A stretch of 64,000 nucleotides of DNA. Origin: Chloroflexota bacterium. GTDB lineage: Bacteria; Chloroflexota; Anaerolineae; Anaerolineales; Villigracilaceae. Shown here piece after piece: positions 1 to 8,039 of this stretch (the first letter of the stretch is position 1; the number at the start of each line of letters is the position of its first letter). The notes below the pieces were generated by a model. It did not search any database and had not been told where the DNA came from. It saw only the letters and a program-made list of their open reading frames with translations. Location of the stretch: assembly GCA_016219545.1 (NCBI GenBank), contig JACRMH010000062.1:62001-126000 (forward strand). The letters run 5' to 3'. A program made the translations under genes and the position numbers.

Positions 1-14
1 CAACGAATGGTCAT
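1..14 (-). CDS. atpC: ATP synthase epsilon subunit, first codons only (partial)
   Basis: An ATG on the minus strand at 14-12 opens a frame reading M-T-I-R before the window ends. It follows atpD by 46 bases, and GGAAG lies a few bases upstream of the ATG. In F1 operons the gene after atpD is normally atpC, and epsilon subunits commonly begin with a similar M-x-I-R/K stretch. Only four codons are visible, so the call rests mainly on position. Confidence 0.5.
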
Positions 15-60
15 TTTTCACTTCCGTTTGAACGTCCAAATGCTTGAACGCTAAACATGA

Positions 61-1464
61 TTATGCGTTCTTTGAAATTTTTTCAGCTTTCTCGCGCACA
101 TCCTGAATGGTACCAGCCATCATGAAGGCCTGTTCGGGAAGATCGTCACATTTGCCATCAAGGATCTCGCGGAAACCGCTGACGGTTTCCTTGAGCGGCA
201 CGTAGCGGCCGGGGATGCCAGTGAAGCGTTCAGCCACATAGAACGGCTGTGAGAAGAAGCGCTCGATCTTGCGTGCGCGCGACACGATGAGTTTATCATC
301 TTCGGAGAGTTCATCAATACCGAGAATAGCGATGATGTCCTGTAAGTCCTTATAACGCTGCAAAATACGCTGCACTTCACGCTCTGTTCGGTAGTGTTCT
401 TCTCCAACGATGTTGGGATCAAGAATTCGGGAGGTTGAAGCGAGCGGATCCACGGCGGGGTAAATACCCTTTTCCACGATAGAGCGTTCGAGGGCGATAG
501 TCGCATCCAAATGGGTAAAGGTCGCCACAGGAGCAGGATCGGAATAGTCATCCGCGGGTACATATACGGCTTGCATGGATGTGATCGAGCCGGTGCGAGT
601 AGAGGTGATGCGTTCCTGAAGTTCACCCATTTCTGTCGCAAGAGTCGGCTGGTAACCTACAGCGGATGGCATACGACCGAGGAGAGCGGATACTTCGGAA
701 CCAGACATGGAGAAGCGGAAGATGTTATCCACGAAGAGCAATACGTCCTTGCCTTGATCGCGGAAATATTCAGCCATTGAAAGCGCAGAAAGAGCCACGC
801 GCAAACGCACGCCGGAAGGTTCGTTCATTTGGCCGTACACCATGACGGTGTCTTTCATAACGCCGGATTCAAGCATTTCACGATAAAGCTGTGTACCTTC
901 GCGGGTTCGTTCACCTACGCCTGCGAACACAGAGTTGCCTTCGTGTTCTGTCGCAACCGAGCGGATAAGTTCCATGATGATAACGGTCTTGCCTGTACCC
1001 GCGCCGCCGAAGATGCCTGTCTTACCACCTTTGGTGAACGGAGCGATCAAGTCCACGACTTTTACGCCAGTTTCGAAAACTTCCACGCGGGTGGACTGTT
1101 CTTCGAATGACGGCGCAAGGCGATGGATTGGATAGTAAGCGGACGCATTGACGGGTCCCTTCTCATCCACGGGCTGACCCAACACATTGAAAATTCTTCC
1201 CAGTGTGGAAGGTCCAACCGGAACCATGATCGGAGCACCGGTCGCAACTGCGGGAAGGCCGCGCTGAAGTCCATCGGTTGTATCCATGGATACAGTGCGA
1301 ACCCAATTGTGACCGAGGTGTTTTTGTACTTCAAGAACGAGTTGTTTCTGACCTGCGCGCTCAACCGTAATGGCTTCAAAAAGAGCAGGAATTTCACCTT
1401 CAGAGAATTCCACGTCTACTACACCACCAAGAATTTGTACGACACGGCCTGTTGATTTTGCCAT
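61..1464 (-). CDS. atpD: F1 ATP synthase subunit beta
   Basis: Catalytic subunit of the cytoplasmic F1 head, where ADP and phosphate are joined to ATP using rotation driven by the ion gradient. The 467-residue length is normal. Visible marks are the Walker A motif GGAGTGKT at residues 153-160, the catalytic GERTREG segment at 184-190, a Walker B stretch LLFVDNIFRF, and the C-terminal helical domain. The start follows atpG by 12 bases with AGGAAC-like purines ahead of it, so it is co-transcribed with atpA-atpG. Nothing is missing or odd. Confidence 0.98.
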   Translation of the reverse strand: MAKSTGRVVQILGGVVDVEFSEGEIPALFEAITVERAGQKQLVLEVQKHLGHNWVRTVSMDTTDGLQRGLPAVATGAPIMVPVGPSTLGRIFNVLGQPVDEKGPVNASAYYPIHRLAPSFEEQSTRVEVFETGVKVVDLIAPFTKGGKTGIFGGAGTGKTVIIMELIRSVATEHEGNSVFAGVGERTREGTQLYREMLESGVMKDTVMVYGQMNEPSGVRLRVALSALSMAEYFRDQGKDVLLFVDNIFRFSMSGSEVSALLGRMPSAVGYQPTLATEMGELQERITSTRTGSITSMQAVYVPADDYSDPAPVATFTHLDATIALERSIVEKGIYPAVDPLASTSRILDPNIVGEEHYRTEREVQRILQRYKDLQDIIAILGIDELSEDDKLIVSRARKIERFFSQPFYVAERFTGIPGRYVPLKETVSGFREILDGKCDDLPEQAFMMAGTIQDVREKAEKISKNA

Positions 1465-1476
1465 GAGTTCCTCCAG

Positions 1477-2367
1477 TTATTTCGCGGACAGCGCTTCCGC
1501 GCCGCCGACAATGTCTAAGATGTCGTTCGTAATACCCTGCTGACGAACTTTGTTATAAGCCAGTTGCAATGCGCCCACCAATTCTTTTGCGTTATCGGTG
1601 GCGTTACGCATGGCGATCATACGGGCGGCATGTTCACTCGCCTGAGATTCAAGAACTGCCTGATAGACTTGCAAAGCAGTAAAGCGCGGGATGATCTCAT
1701 CGAGGATCTCGCGCATATCAGGTTCATATTCATACGCGGCAGCTGGACCTGTGGATTTGCTGCCAAAATCTTCCACCAGACCTTCCCCTTCGAGTTGAAG
1801 CGGAAGGAGTTTCTTGACTGTCGCGATCTGACGTCCCATATTGACGAAGTCAGTGTAGACGAGATAAACCTCATCCACCGCACCGGTCTTGAATTCCTCA
1901 ACCGCGAGACGCCCTATTGCAGAAACATCCATGAAGCTTGGCGCGGCAGGGAGATTGCTAAAATCAGCGATCACTTTTTTGCCGCGGCGCATCATAAGGT
2001 CACGACCTTTACGACCGACGGCAATATGTTTAACCGGAACAGGATTCGAGTCAAAACGCTGGGAGACAAACCGGATGACATTGGAGTTGTACGCTCCCGC
2101 GAGTCCGCGGTCACCTGTAATCACCACCACCAATGTATTGTTTATCGATTTGCGTTGCGCCAAAAGCGGATGCAGGCTGTCACGTCCCGGTTGTTCGGCG
2201 ACATGTCTTAACACCTGCCAGGCTTTGGTCGCATAAGCGCGAGTCGCCGTTACCGCGTTAATTGCCTTGCGGACCTTACTGGCGCTCACTGTCTCCAATG
2301 CGCGTGTGACTTGCGAAATGTTCTTGACGCTCTTTATTCGGAGCCGCATTTCACGAGCGGAAGCCAT
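1477..2367 (-). CDS. atpG: F1 ATP synthase subunit gamma
   Basis: Central rotor shaft of F1, coupling ring rotation to the alpha/beta hexamer. The 296-residue protein begins with the conserved helix MASAREMRLRIKSVKNISQ and ends with the conserved helix containing NAT(D)NA and an A-Y-N-K-x-R-Q-x-x-I-T segment, the two antiparallel helices that form the shaft. Residues about 195-220 form a short charged loop before the C-terminal helix. It sits between atpA and atpD on the same strand; the atpA-atpG gap of about 100 bases contains short repeats built on GACTA. Confidence 0.97.
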   Translation of the reverse strand: MASAREMRLRIKSVKNISQVTRALETVSASKVRKAINAVTATRAYATKAWQVLRHVAEQPGRDSLHPLLAQRKSINNTLVVVITGDRGLAGAYNSNVIRFVSQRFDSNPVPVKHIAVGRKGRDLMMRRGKKVIADFSNLPAAPSFMDVSAIGRLAVEEFKTGAVDEVYLVYTDFVNMGRQIATVKKLLPLQLEGEGLVEDFGSKSTGPAAAYEYEPDMREILDEIIPRFTALQVYQAVLESQASEHAARMIAMRNATDNAKELVGALQLAYNKVRQQGITNDILDIVGGAEALSAK

Positions 2368-2470
2368 AATTTAGTCCTTTAGTCCTTAATCTGATAGTTG
2401 GTTAGTCTGGTCGGTTAGCCTTGCAGTCTTGTGACTACGAGACAATTCGACTATATGACTATTCGACTAC

Positions 2471-4135
2471 TTATGCTTGCCAGCCTGTGCGGAAGGCTTC
2501 AAGGGCCTTGAGCATTGCAGCACGGTTATCATCAGAAATGGCTTTTCTAGTAATAATATCCTTGCCAATTTCCGGGTAGGAACTTGCCATAAAGCGGATC
2601 AAATCAGCCTGCCATTGCACCATCTTATCCAGCGGGACGCTATCTGCAAAACCGTTCGTGCCGGCAAAAAGAACGATCACCTGATCTACAAGTTCTGAAG
2701 GCTGGTATTGAGGCTGTTTGAGAATTTCCTGCATACGCTGACCGCGGCTGAGCTGCTGCTGTGTGGACTTGTCGAGATCGGAGGCCATCAACGCGAACGC
2801 GGCCAATTCACGATAAGCGGCCATGTCGAGGCGCAAGCGGCCTGCCACCTGTTTCATGGCTTTGGTCTGCGCATCACCACCTACGCGGGACACGGACACA
2901 CCCACGTTTACCGCCGGGCGAATGCCCGCATTGAAGAGGTTGCTCTCTAGGAAGATTTGTCCATCTGTAATTGAAATAACGTTCGTGGGAACATAGGCCG
3001 AAATATCGCCAAGCAGGGTTTCAATGATCGGTAATGAAGTCAATGAGCCGCCTGTGCCGGCAACTTTGCTGATCTTGAAATCATCAGCATTGGACATGTG
3101 CTTGCGGGCTTCTTCGGCTTCATCTTTGGAGACCGGTCCGGTGTAAACTTTTCCATCCACGCCGTCTTTTTCGGAAGCCATGGCATCTTTGAAGTCTTTC
3201 TTCACGATAACATACTTGTTGGCCAGGCGGGCAGAACGTTCAAGCAAGCGTGAGTGGAGATAGAACACATCACCGGGATAAGCTTCGCGTCCAGGCGGGC
3301 GGCGCAGAAGCAAGGAAACCTGGCGGTATGCCCAGGCATGTTTGGAAAGATCATCATAAATGATCAAGGCATCGCGTCCGCTTTCCATGAATTCTTCGCC
3401 GATGGAAGTTCCAGAATACGGAGCGATATATTGCAAAGCGGCCGATTCGTCAGCGGCGGCAACAACGATGATGGTGTGCTCCATCGCGCCGGCTTTTTCA
3501 AGAATGCCGAGTGTGCGGGCTACGGCGGCTTTCTTCTGACCGATGGCGACGTAAATACAAATCAGATCCTTCCCCTTTTGATTAATGATCGTGTCAATCG
3601 CGATGGCGGTCTTACCGGTCTGACGGTCGCCAATGATCAATTCGCGCTGACCACGACCTACGGGGATCATCGCGTCAATGGATTTGATGCCTGTCTGCAC
3701 AGGCGTATCCACATCCTGACGATAGACCACACCGGGAGCAATGCGCTCGACCGGGCGGAAGCTTGTGGTTGCAATCGGACCCTTGCCATCAATCGGCTCA
3801 CCCAACGCATTGACTACGCGTCCGATCAATGCATCACCTACGGGGACGGAAGCGATGCGGTTCGTGCCACGCACTGTCATGCCTTCGGTGATCCCATCGT
3901 ACGCACCCATTACGATCACACCGACACTATCTTTTTCAAGATTGAACGCCGTACCCATCACACCGTTGGAAAACTGCACAAGTTCCTGCGCTTTTACGTT
4001 CGCAAGTCCCTGCACGCGGGCAATACCATCGCCTGCTTCCAACACAACGCCAATATCGGTGACATCGAGTTCTGGATTAAAGCCTTCAATTTGTTTCTGC
4101 AAATCACCAGTGATTTGCTTGATCAAGTCTGACAT
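2471..4135 (-). CDS. atpA: F1 ATP synthase subunit alpha, with an internal insertion
   Basis: Non-catalytic nucleotide-binding subunit of F1. The P-loop GDRQTGKT is at residues 169-176 and the family segment PGREAYPGDVFYLHSRLLER at 281-300. At 554 residues it is longer than the usual 500-510. The extra length is mostly a charged stretch at about 311-357, between the LHSRLLER region and the conserved GGSLTSLPIIET, where the E. coli protein has only a short loop. GGAGG lies upstream of the start. No delta or b subunit gene precedes it, so the Fo and stalk genes must be encoded elsewhere. Confidence 0.97.
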   Translation of the reverse strand: MSDLIKQITGDLQKQIEGFNPELDVTDIGVVLEAGDGIARVQGLANVKAQELVQFSNGVMGTAFNLEKDSVGVIVMGAYDGITEGMTVRGTNRIASVPVGDALIGRVVNALGEPIDGKGPIATTSFRPVERIAPGVVYRQDVDTPVQTGIKSIDAMIPVGRGQRELIIGDRQTGKTAIAIDTIINQKGKDLICIYVAIGQKKAAVARTLGILEKAGAMEHTIIVVAAADESAALQYIAPYSGTSIGEEFMESGRDALIIYDDLSKHAWAYRQVSLLLRRPPGREAYPGDVFYLHSRLLERSARLANKYVIVKKDFKDAMASEKDGVDGKVYTGPVSKDEAEEARKHMSNADDFKISKVAGTGGSLTSLPIIETLLGDISAYVPTNVISITDGQIFLESNLFNAGIRPAVNVGVSVSRVGGDAQTKAMKQVAGRLRLDMAAYRELAAFALMASDLDKSTQQQLSRGQRMQEILKQPQYQPSELVDQVIVLFAGTNGFADSVPLDKMVQWQADLIRFMASSYPEIGKDIITRKAISDDNRAAMLKALEAFRTGWQA

Positions 4136-4158
4136 CAGGTAGCCTCCACCAAAATTCT

Positions 4159-4164
4159 ATTATA
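4159..4164 (-). promoter_or_regulatory. -10 element for the atpA operon
   Basis: TATAAT on the minus strand, placing a start site near 4152, about 17 bases before the atpA ATG with GGAGG in between. No good -35 hexamer is visible at the usual distance. The -35 region is instead occupied by the right part of the hairpin at 4174-4198. Confidence 0.45.
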
Positions 4165-4173
4165 GGTACAAGA

Positions 4174-4198
4174 ACCCGGATAAGGGCTTTATCCGGGT
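4174..4198. repeat. Perfect 10-bp hairpin upstream of atpA
   Basis: ACCCGGATAA and its exact reverse complement are separated by five bases. A run of six T lies 3' on the plus strand, but no plus-strand gene ends here. On the minus strand it overlaps the -35 zone of the atpA promoter. It could be a terminator for transcription entering from the right or a regulatory stem. A second inverted repeat, CCTGAAAGG/CCTTTCAGG, lies at 4269-4304. Confidence 0.4.
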
Positions 4199-4330
4199 AT
4201 ATGTGTTTTTTCATGTGCCTTAGCTCACATTTTCCTTCGTGAGTTCGGGCACAAGCGTGCCAATGATACCTGAAAGGCGGATGATTGTCTAGTTTCCTTT
4301 CAGGAATATTTTAACGCAGCGCTAATGAAG

Positions 4331-4360
4331 TTACACGCATAAACAGAACTGTTGTAAAAT
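4331..4360 (+). promoter_or_regulatory. Promoter giving a probable leaderless mRNA
   Basis: TTACAC at 4331-4336 and TAAAAT at 4355-4360 with an 18-base spacer. Transcription would start at about 4367, directly on the ATG at 4368, and there is no Shine-Dalgarno sequence before that ATG. Confidence 0.5.
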
Positions 4361-4367
4361 CGTCGGC

Positions 4368-5084
4368 ATGGAAGTTCAGATCGCTGTCGCCAAGGTTAAT
4401 AAATACGCTGTCTCTGAAAGCGGAGACACGCTCGAAGTCGTTGAGCGCCCGATTGGCGGGTTATCCGTTGTCCTAGCAGACGGGCAAACCAGCGGACGCG
4501 GAGCCAAAGCTGTCTCACAGTTGGTTGTCCGCAAAGTGATCGGACTCCTCGCCGAAGGCGTGCGTGACGGAGCAGCCGCGCGGGCCGCATCGGACGCCTT
4601 ATTTGCCGACAAGAACGGCAAAGTGACCTGTACCCTGAACATCGCTTCCGTAGACCTGCACAGTAACACCATTGTGCTAACTCGAAACAACCCCGTCCCT
4701 ACATATATTTGCCGCGGGGAACAGATAGACTTGCATGACGAAGACAGCGTCTCGCTGGGCACATCCCGAAATGTACGCCCGGTCATCACTGAACTGGGAA
4801 TTGAACCTGACCTAATCATCATTATCTTCACCGATGGAGTCGTCCATGCAGGCAAGCGGCGCGGACAACCCATGAACGTTGGCGAAACGATCCGCTCTCT
4901 CATGGAAGACCAGGAACCCACTCCCCAACAACTCGCGGATTCGCTCCTCGCACACGCAATCAGCCTGGATGACAACCGCCCCGCAGACGACATCAGCGTC
5001 CTTGTGCTAAAGGTTTCCCACAACACCCGCGACAACGTAAGGCGCATGAGCGTCAGGTTACCCATCAGTGTCCAAAAAGCATAA
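4368..5084 (+). CDS. SpoIIE/PP2C-type serine phosphatase
   Basis: A 238-residue stand-alone phosphatase domain of the SpoIIE/RsbU/RsbX group. Such enzymes are metal-dependent phosphoserine phosphatases, often acting on anti-anti-sigma factors. The metal-binding signatures are present: ADGQTSGRG with D38-G39, FTDGVVHAG with D156-G157, and RPADDIS with D207-D208. No sensor or membrane domain is attached, as in RsbX-like proteins. The gene overlaps the next one by 17 bases, so phosphatase and TrkA-N protein are probably made together. The natural substrate is unknown; no anti-sigma kinase lies nearby. Confidence 0.85.
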   Translation: MEVQIAVAKVNKYAVSESGDTLEVVERPIGGLSVVLADGQTSGRGAKAVSQLVVRKVIGLLAEGVRDGAAARAASDALFADKNGKVTCTLNIASVDLHSNTIVLTRNNPVPTYICRGEQIDLHDEDSVSLGTSRNVRPVITELGIEPDLIIIIFTDGVVHAGKRRGQPMNVGETIRSLMEDQEPTPQQLADSLLAHAISLDDNRPADDISVLVLKVSHNTRDNVRRMSVRLPISVQKA

Positions 5085-6135
5085 AAACACATCCGGTTCA
5101 CGCAGTCATCGCTGGCAGCATTTGCGCGCATCTGTACGAGATACGGCAATTTTGCTAGGCGAATTTCGCTCTGCATTATTGTGGTTTTCCATCGCGATCC
5201 TGGGCGGCGGGACATTATTCTATTTCCTATCCAACCTATTCAAGGAACCTGTCGGCAGTCTCGCCGAAGCGATCTATATCGTCCTCACGATCACATTTTT
5301 ACAACCCCCAAACCGTGACTTTCCGCATAACATCGCTTTACAATCATTTCACTTTATCATGCCCCTTATCGGGGTCATCATGCTCGCGCAGGGATTGGCA
5401 GATTTCGGAAGCCTGATCTTCAACCGCCGCGCGCGCAACAAGGAATGGGAAATGGCAGTCGCATCCACTTTAAACAAACACGTCATCCTCGTTGGGCTGG
5501 GACATCTCGGCTATCGCGTAGCGCTCAAACTACATGAAATCGGCGAACAAATCTCTGTCATAGAATTCAACGCCAACACAGACACATTGAGCGCCGTACG
5601 CGAACTTGGCATCCCTGTCATCCACGATGATGCCACCCGCCCGGCCGCACTTGAGTCAGCCAACATCAAAGACGCGCGCACCATCATCCTCGCCAGCCAG
5701 AACGATGCGATGAACCTGCAGATCGCGCTTAAAGCACGCAGCATGAATCCCAACATAAAGGTCATCATCCGCATTTTCGATGAAGACTTCGCGCACGCGC
5801 TTCAGGAACAATTCAAATTCATCGCGCTCAGCGCCACAGAGATGGCCGCCCCTGTTTTTGCCGCCGCCGCCACAGGCACAGATGTGACCAACCCGATTTC
5901 CATTGACGGGCAACTTCTCAGCCTTGCGCGCATTACCACTTCTGAAAATGCGGCATTTGCAAACAAGACCGTCGGCTACGTTGAAGACAATTATCATCTA
6001 AGTATTGTCTTGATCCGCCATGACCATCAATCTGAAATGCACCCCACCGATAACAGCCTCATTCACGCAGGCGACACCTTGGCCATGCTTGGCGGACCCG
6101 ACGAATTGCGCCGCTTAATGCACGATAATGAGTGA
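5068..6135 (+). CDS. TrkA-N (RCK) domain membrane protein with no K+ filter
   Basis: A 355-residue protein starting at a GTG inside the end of the phosphatase gene. It has two membrane segments (about 35-55 and 91-113) with a pore-like stretch between, then a Rossmann TrkA-N domain (GLGHLG at 143-148), and a TrkA-C-like domain at the C-terminus. This is the layout of RCK-gated potassium channels, but where TVGYGD should stand the sequence reads TFLQPPNRDFP. It is therefore either a channel of other selectivity, a regulatory subunit, or a redox/nucleotide sensor. The NAD-binding part is confident; the transport role is not. Confidence 0.75.
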   Translation: MSKKHKNTSGSRSHRWQHLRASVRDTAILLGEFRSALLWFSIAILGGGTLFYFLSNLFKEPVGSLAEAIYIVLTITFLQPPNRDFPHNIALQSFHFIMPLIGVIMLAQGLADFGSLIFNRRARNKEWEMAVASTLNKHVILVGLGHLGYRVALKLHEIGEQISVIEFNANTDTLSAVRELGIPVIHDDATRPAALESANIKDARTIILASQNDAMNLQIALKARSMNPNIKVIIRIFDEDFAHALQEQFKFIALSATEMAAPVFAAAATGTDVTNPISIDGQLLSLARITTSENAAFANKTVGYVEDNYHLSIVLIRHDHQSEMHPTDNSLIHAGDTLAMLGGPDELRRLMHDNE

Positions 6136-6484
6136 GCCTGATAAACGAATATTAATTGGTGTCGTTGGGCCCTGCGGTTCGGGAAAGTCCACGCTCATTG
6201 CAGGGTTGGAGCAACAGGGTTATCGCTGTCGGCATATCGCGCAGGAACATTCCTATGTCAAACACATGTGGCAGGCCATCACACATCCCGACGTTCTGAT
6301 CTTTTTGAAATGCTCATTTGAAAACTCCACCACGCGCCGAAAATTGAACTGGCTTCGCGCCGACTACGAAGAACAATTGCGAAGACTATCCCACGCTTAC
6401 GAACACGCCGACATCATCATTGACACCAACGATCTAATTCCGGATGAAGTCCTCGCCCACGCCTTGGATTTCTTAAAAAAATGA
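6128..6484 (+). CDS. Small P-loop nucleotide kinase-like protein
   Basis: 118 residues with a clear Walker A motif GPCGSGKST at 14-22 and a C-terminal segment HADIIIDTNDL resembling the end of shikimate or adenylate kinase-like folds. It is too short to hold a full substrate lid, so it may be a minimal kinase or a regulatory ATPase. It overlaps the preceding gene by 8 bases and the next by 4, so it belongs to the same transcription unit. No substrate can be named. Confidence 0.7.
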   Translation: MSEPDKRILIGVVGPCGSGKSTLIAGLEQQGYRCRHIAQEHSYVKHMWQAITHPDVLIFLKCSFENSTTRRKLNWLRADYEEQLRRLSHAYEHADIIIDTNDLIPDEVLAHALDFLKK

Positions 6485-7971
6485 ATCAACTAAAAAATAT
6501 TTTTCTCCTCTCAAGCATTGCACTTCTTCTCCTGACCTCTTGCCTGCCTGCTGTGCAAGTGACAGAATCCACACCCACGCCGATCCCACCTACTGCTACT
6601 GCCATCCCCGCAGACCGTTCCATTTGCAAGGATGGACTAATTCCTGAAGATCAGGGCATAGTAGAAAAACTGCCTTTCGCCAGTATGTATGAGATCAACT
6701 TCAACATCGCAAATGACATGTACCACATCACAGGCGAAGAAACTGTCGTATACACCAACACAGAAGATGTGGACTTGAATGAAGTGAAACTGCGCTTATT
6801 CCCCAATATTCTCGGCGGCGAAATGCTTGTAGTAGATGAAGTATTTGTCAATAATGAGGCGGCTATTCCCACATACACGTTGAAGAATAGCTTAATGAGC
6901 ATACCTTTCAAGCAGCCGCTTCAACCTAAAGAAAGCGTCACTCTAAAAATAATATTTAATATCACCGTCCCGCAGTCTGTTGAATTGAACTATGGCGTGC
7001 AAGCCTATTATGAAAATGTACTGGCACTGGCACATGCCTACCCCATGATCGCAGTCTATGACGATGAAGGCTGGAATGCAGAAATTCCACCGCAGTCAGG
7101 CGATGTGACATATGCGGATATGTCTTTTTTCCTTGTTACAGTGGAAGCGCCAAAGGATGTTGTGCTGGTTGGCTCGGGGCGGGAGATCAGCCATCAGGAA
7201 AACGGGAGCAGACAAACGGTCAAGTATGAAGCGGGCCCGGTGCGGGATTTTTATCTGGCGGCGAGTCCTGATTATCAAGTAGTCACAAAAGAAGTCAATG
7301 GAATCACGCTTAACTTTTATACACGCGCAGATTTTTTGGAAGGTGCAAAATCCGCTTTGGATATTGCCGCCCGCGCCATTGATGTTTATAGTACAAGATA
7401 TGCGCCCTATCCTTATACAGAACTGGATTTTGTTTCCACCCCCACGCTTGCATTGGGCATAGAATATCCGGGTGTGATCGCGCTTGCACAATGGCTTGTT
7501 GACCCGAACAATATATATTTGGAAGCCACGGTGGCGCATGAAGTGGCGCATCAGTGGTTCTATAATCTTGTCGGCAATGACCAACTCGACGACCCGTGGC
7601 TGGATGAGTCACTTTCACAATTTGCGACCCTGCAGTATTTTACAGATGAATACGGTCAGACTGGCGCTGACGGATTCCGCGCGGAACTTGAAAACAGGTG
7701 GGCACGCGTTCAAAATGACAACATCCCTGTCGGTTTACCTGTGCGTCTTTACAGCAACGCGCAATATGGAGCCATCGTTTATGGGCGCGGCGCTTTGTTC
7801 TTTGAGTCCCTGCGCGAAGAAATGGGATCCGCCAATTTCGATGTTTTCCTAAAATCTTATGTGAAAAATAATTCGTGGAAGATTGCCACACCTGAAATAA
7901 TAAAGGCTCAAGCCGAGCAGGATTGCGGCTGTAATTTGACCTCTTTGTTTGATCAATGGATATTCCCGTAA
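6481..7971 (+). CDS. M1-family (gluzincin) metallopeptidase lipoprotein
   Basis: Secreted, lipid-anchored zinc peptidase of the aminopeptidase N type. The signal peptide ends in the lipobox LLTSC with the acylated Cys at 21, followed by a Thr/Pro-rich linker. The zinc site HEVAH at 353-357 with Glu376 fits HExxH-x18-E. The exopeptidase GxMEN motif of true aminopeptidases is not obvious; ALGIEYPG occupies that place, so substrate choice may differ. At 496 residues it lacks the large C-terminal domain of full aminopeptidase N. It overlaps the upstream gene by 4 bases (ATGA). Confidence 0.87.
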   Translation: MNQLKNIFLLSSIALLLLTSCLPAVQVTESTPTPIPPTATAIPADRSICKDGLIPEDQGIVEKLPFASMYEINFNIANDMYHITGEETVVYTNTEDVDLNEVKLRLFPNILGGEMLVVDEVFVNNEAAIPTYTLKNSLMSIPFKQPLQPKESVTLKIIFNITVPQSVELNYGVQAYYENVLALAHAYPMIAVYDDEGWNAEIPPQSGDVTYADMSFFLVTVEAPKDVVLVGSGREISHQENGSRQTVKYEAGPVRDFYLAASPDYQVVTKEVNGITLNFYTRADFLEGAKSALDIAARAIDVYSTRYAPYPYTELDFVSTPTLALGIEYPGVIALAQWLVDPNNIYLEATVAHEVAHQWFYNLVGNDQLDDPWLDESLSQFATLQYFTDEYGQTGADGFRAELENRWARVQNDNIPVGLPVRLYSNAQYGAIVYGRGALFFESLREEMGSANFDVFLKSYVKNNSWKIATPEIIKAQAEQDCGCNLTSLFDQWIFP

Positions 7972-7986
7972 ATCATTCAACCGGAG

Positions 7987-7992
7987 TATAAT
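7987..7992 (+). promoter_or_regulatory. -10 element upstream of secD
   Basis: TATAAT, with no convincing -35. Transcription from it would begin near 7999, at the foot of the hairpin at 8002-8018. Confidence 0.4.
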
Positions 7993-8001
7993 AGCGCGCG
8001 C

Positions 8002-8026
8002 GCCAGTCTAGGACTGGCATTTTTTT
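8002..8026 (+). terminator. Hairpin plus T-run between the peptidase gene and secD
   Basis: GCCAGTC, a 3-base loop, GACTGGC, then seven T. It is shaped like an intrinsic terminator for the upstream peptidase gene. Because it lies after the TATAAT at 7987 it could also act as an attenuator in the secDF leader. Confidence 0.6.
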
Positions 8027-8039
8027 GACGGAGTGAGAT

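Noticed and set aside
4218..4290. Short coding-like stretch ending LVPELTKENVS upstream of atpA
   Set aside because: It is closed by TAG at its beginning and has no start codon, so it cannot be supported as a gene; mentioned only as a possible remnant.
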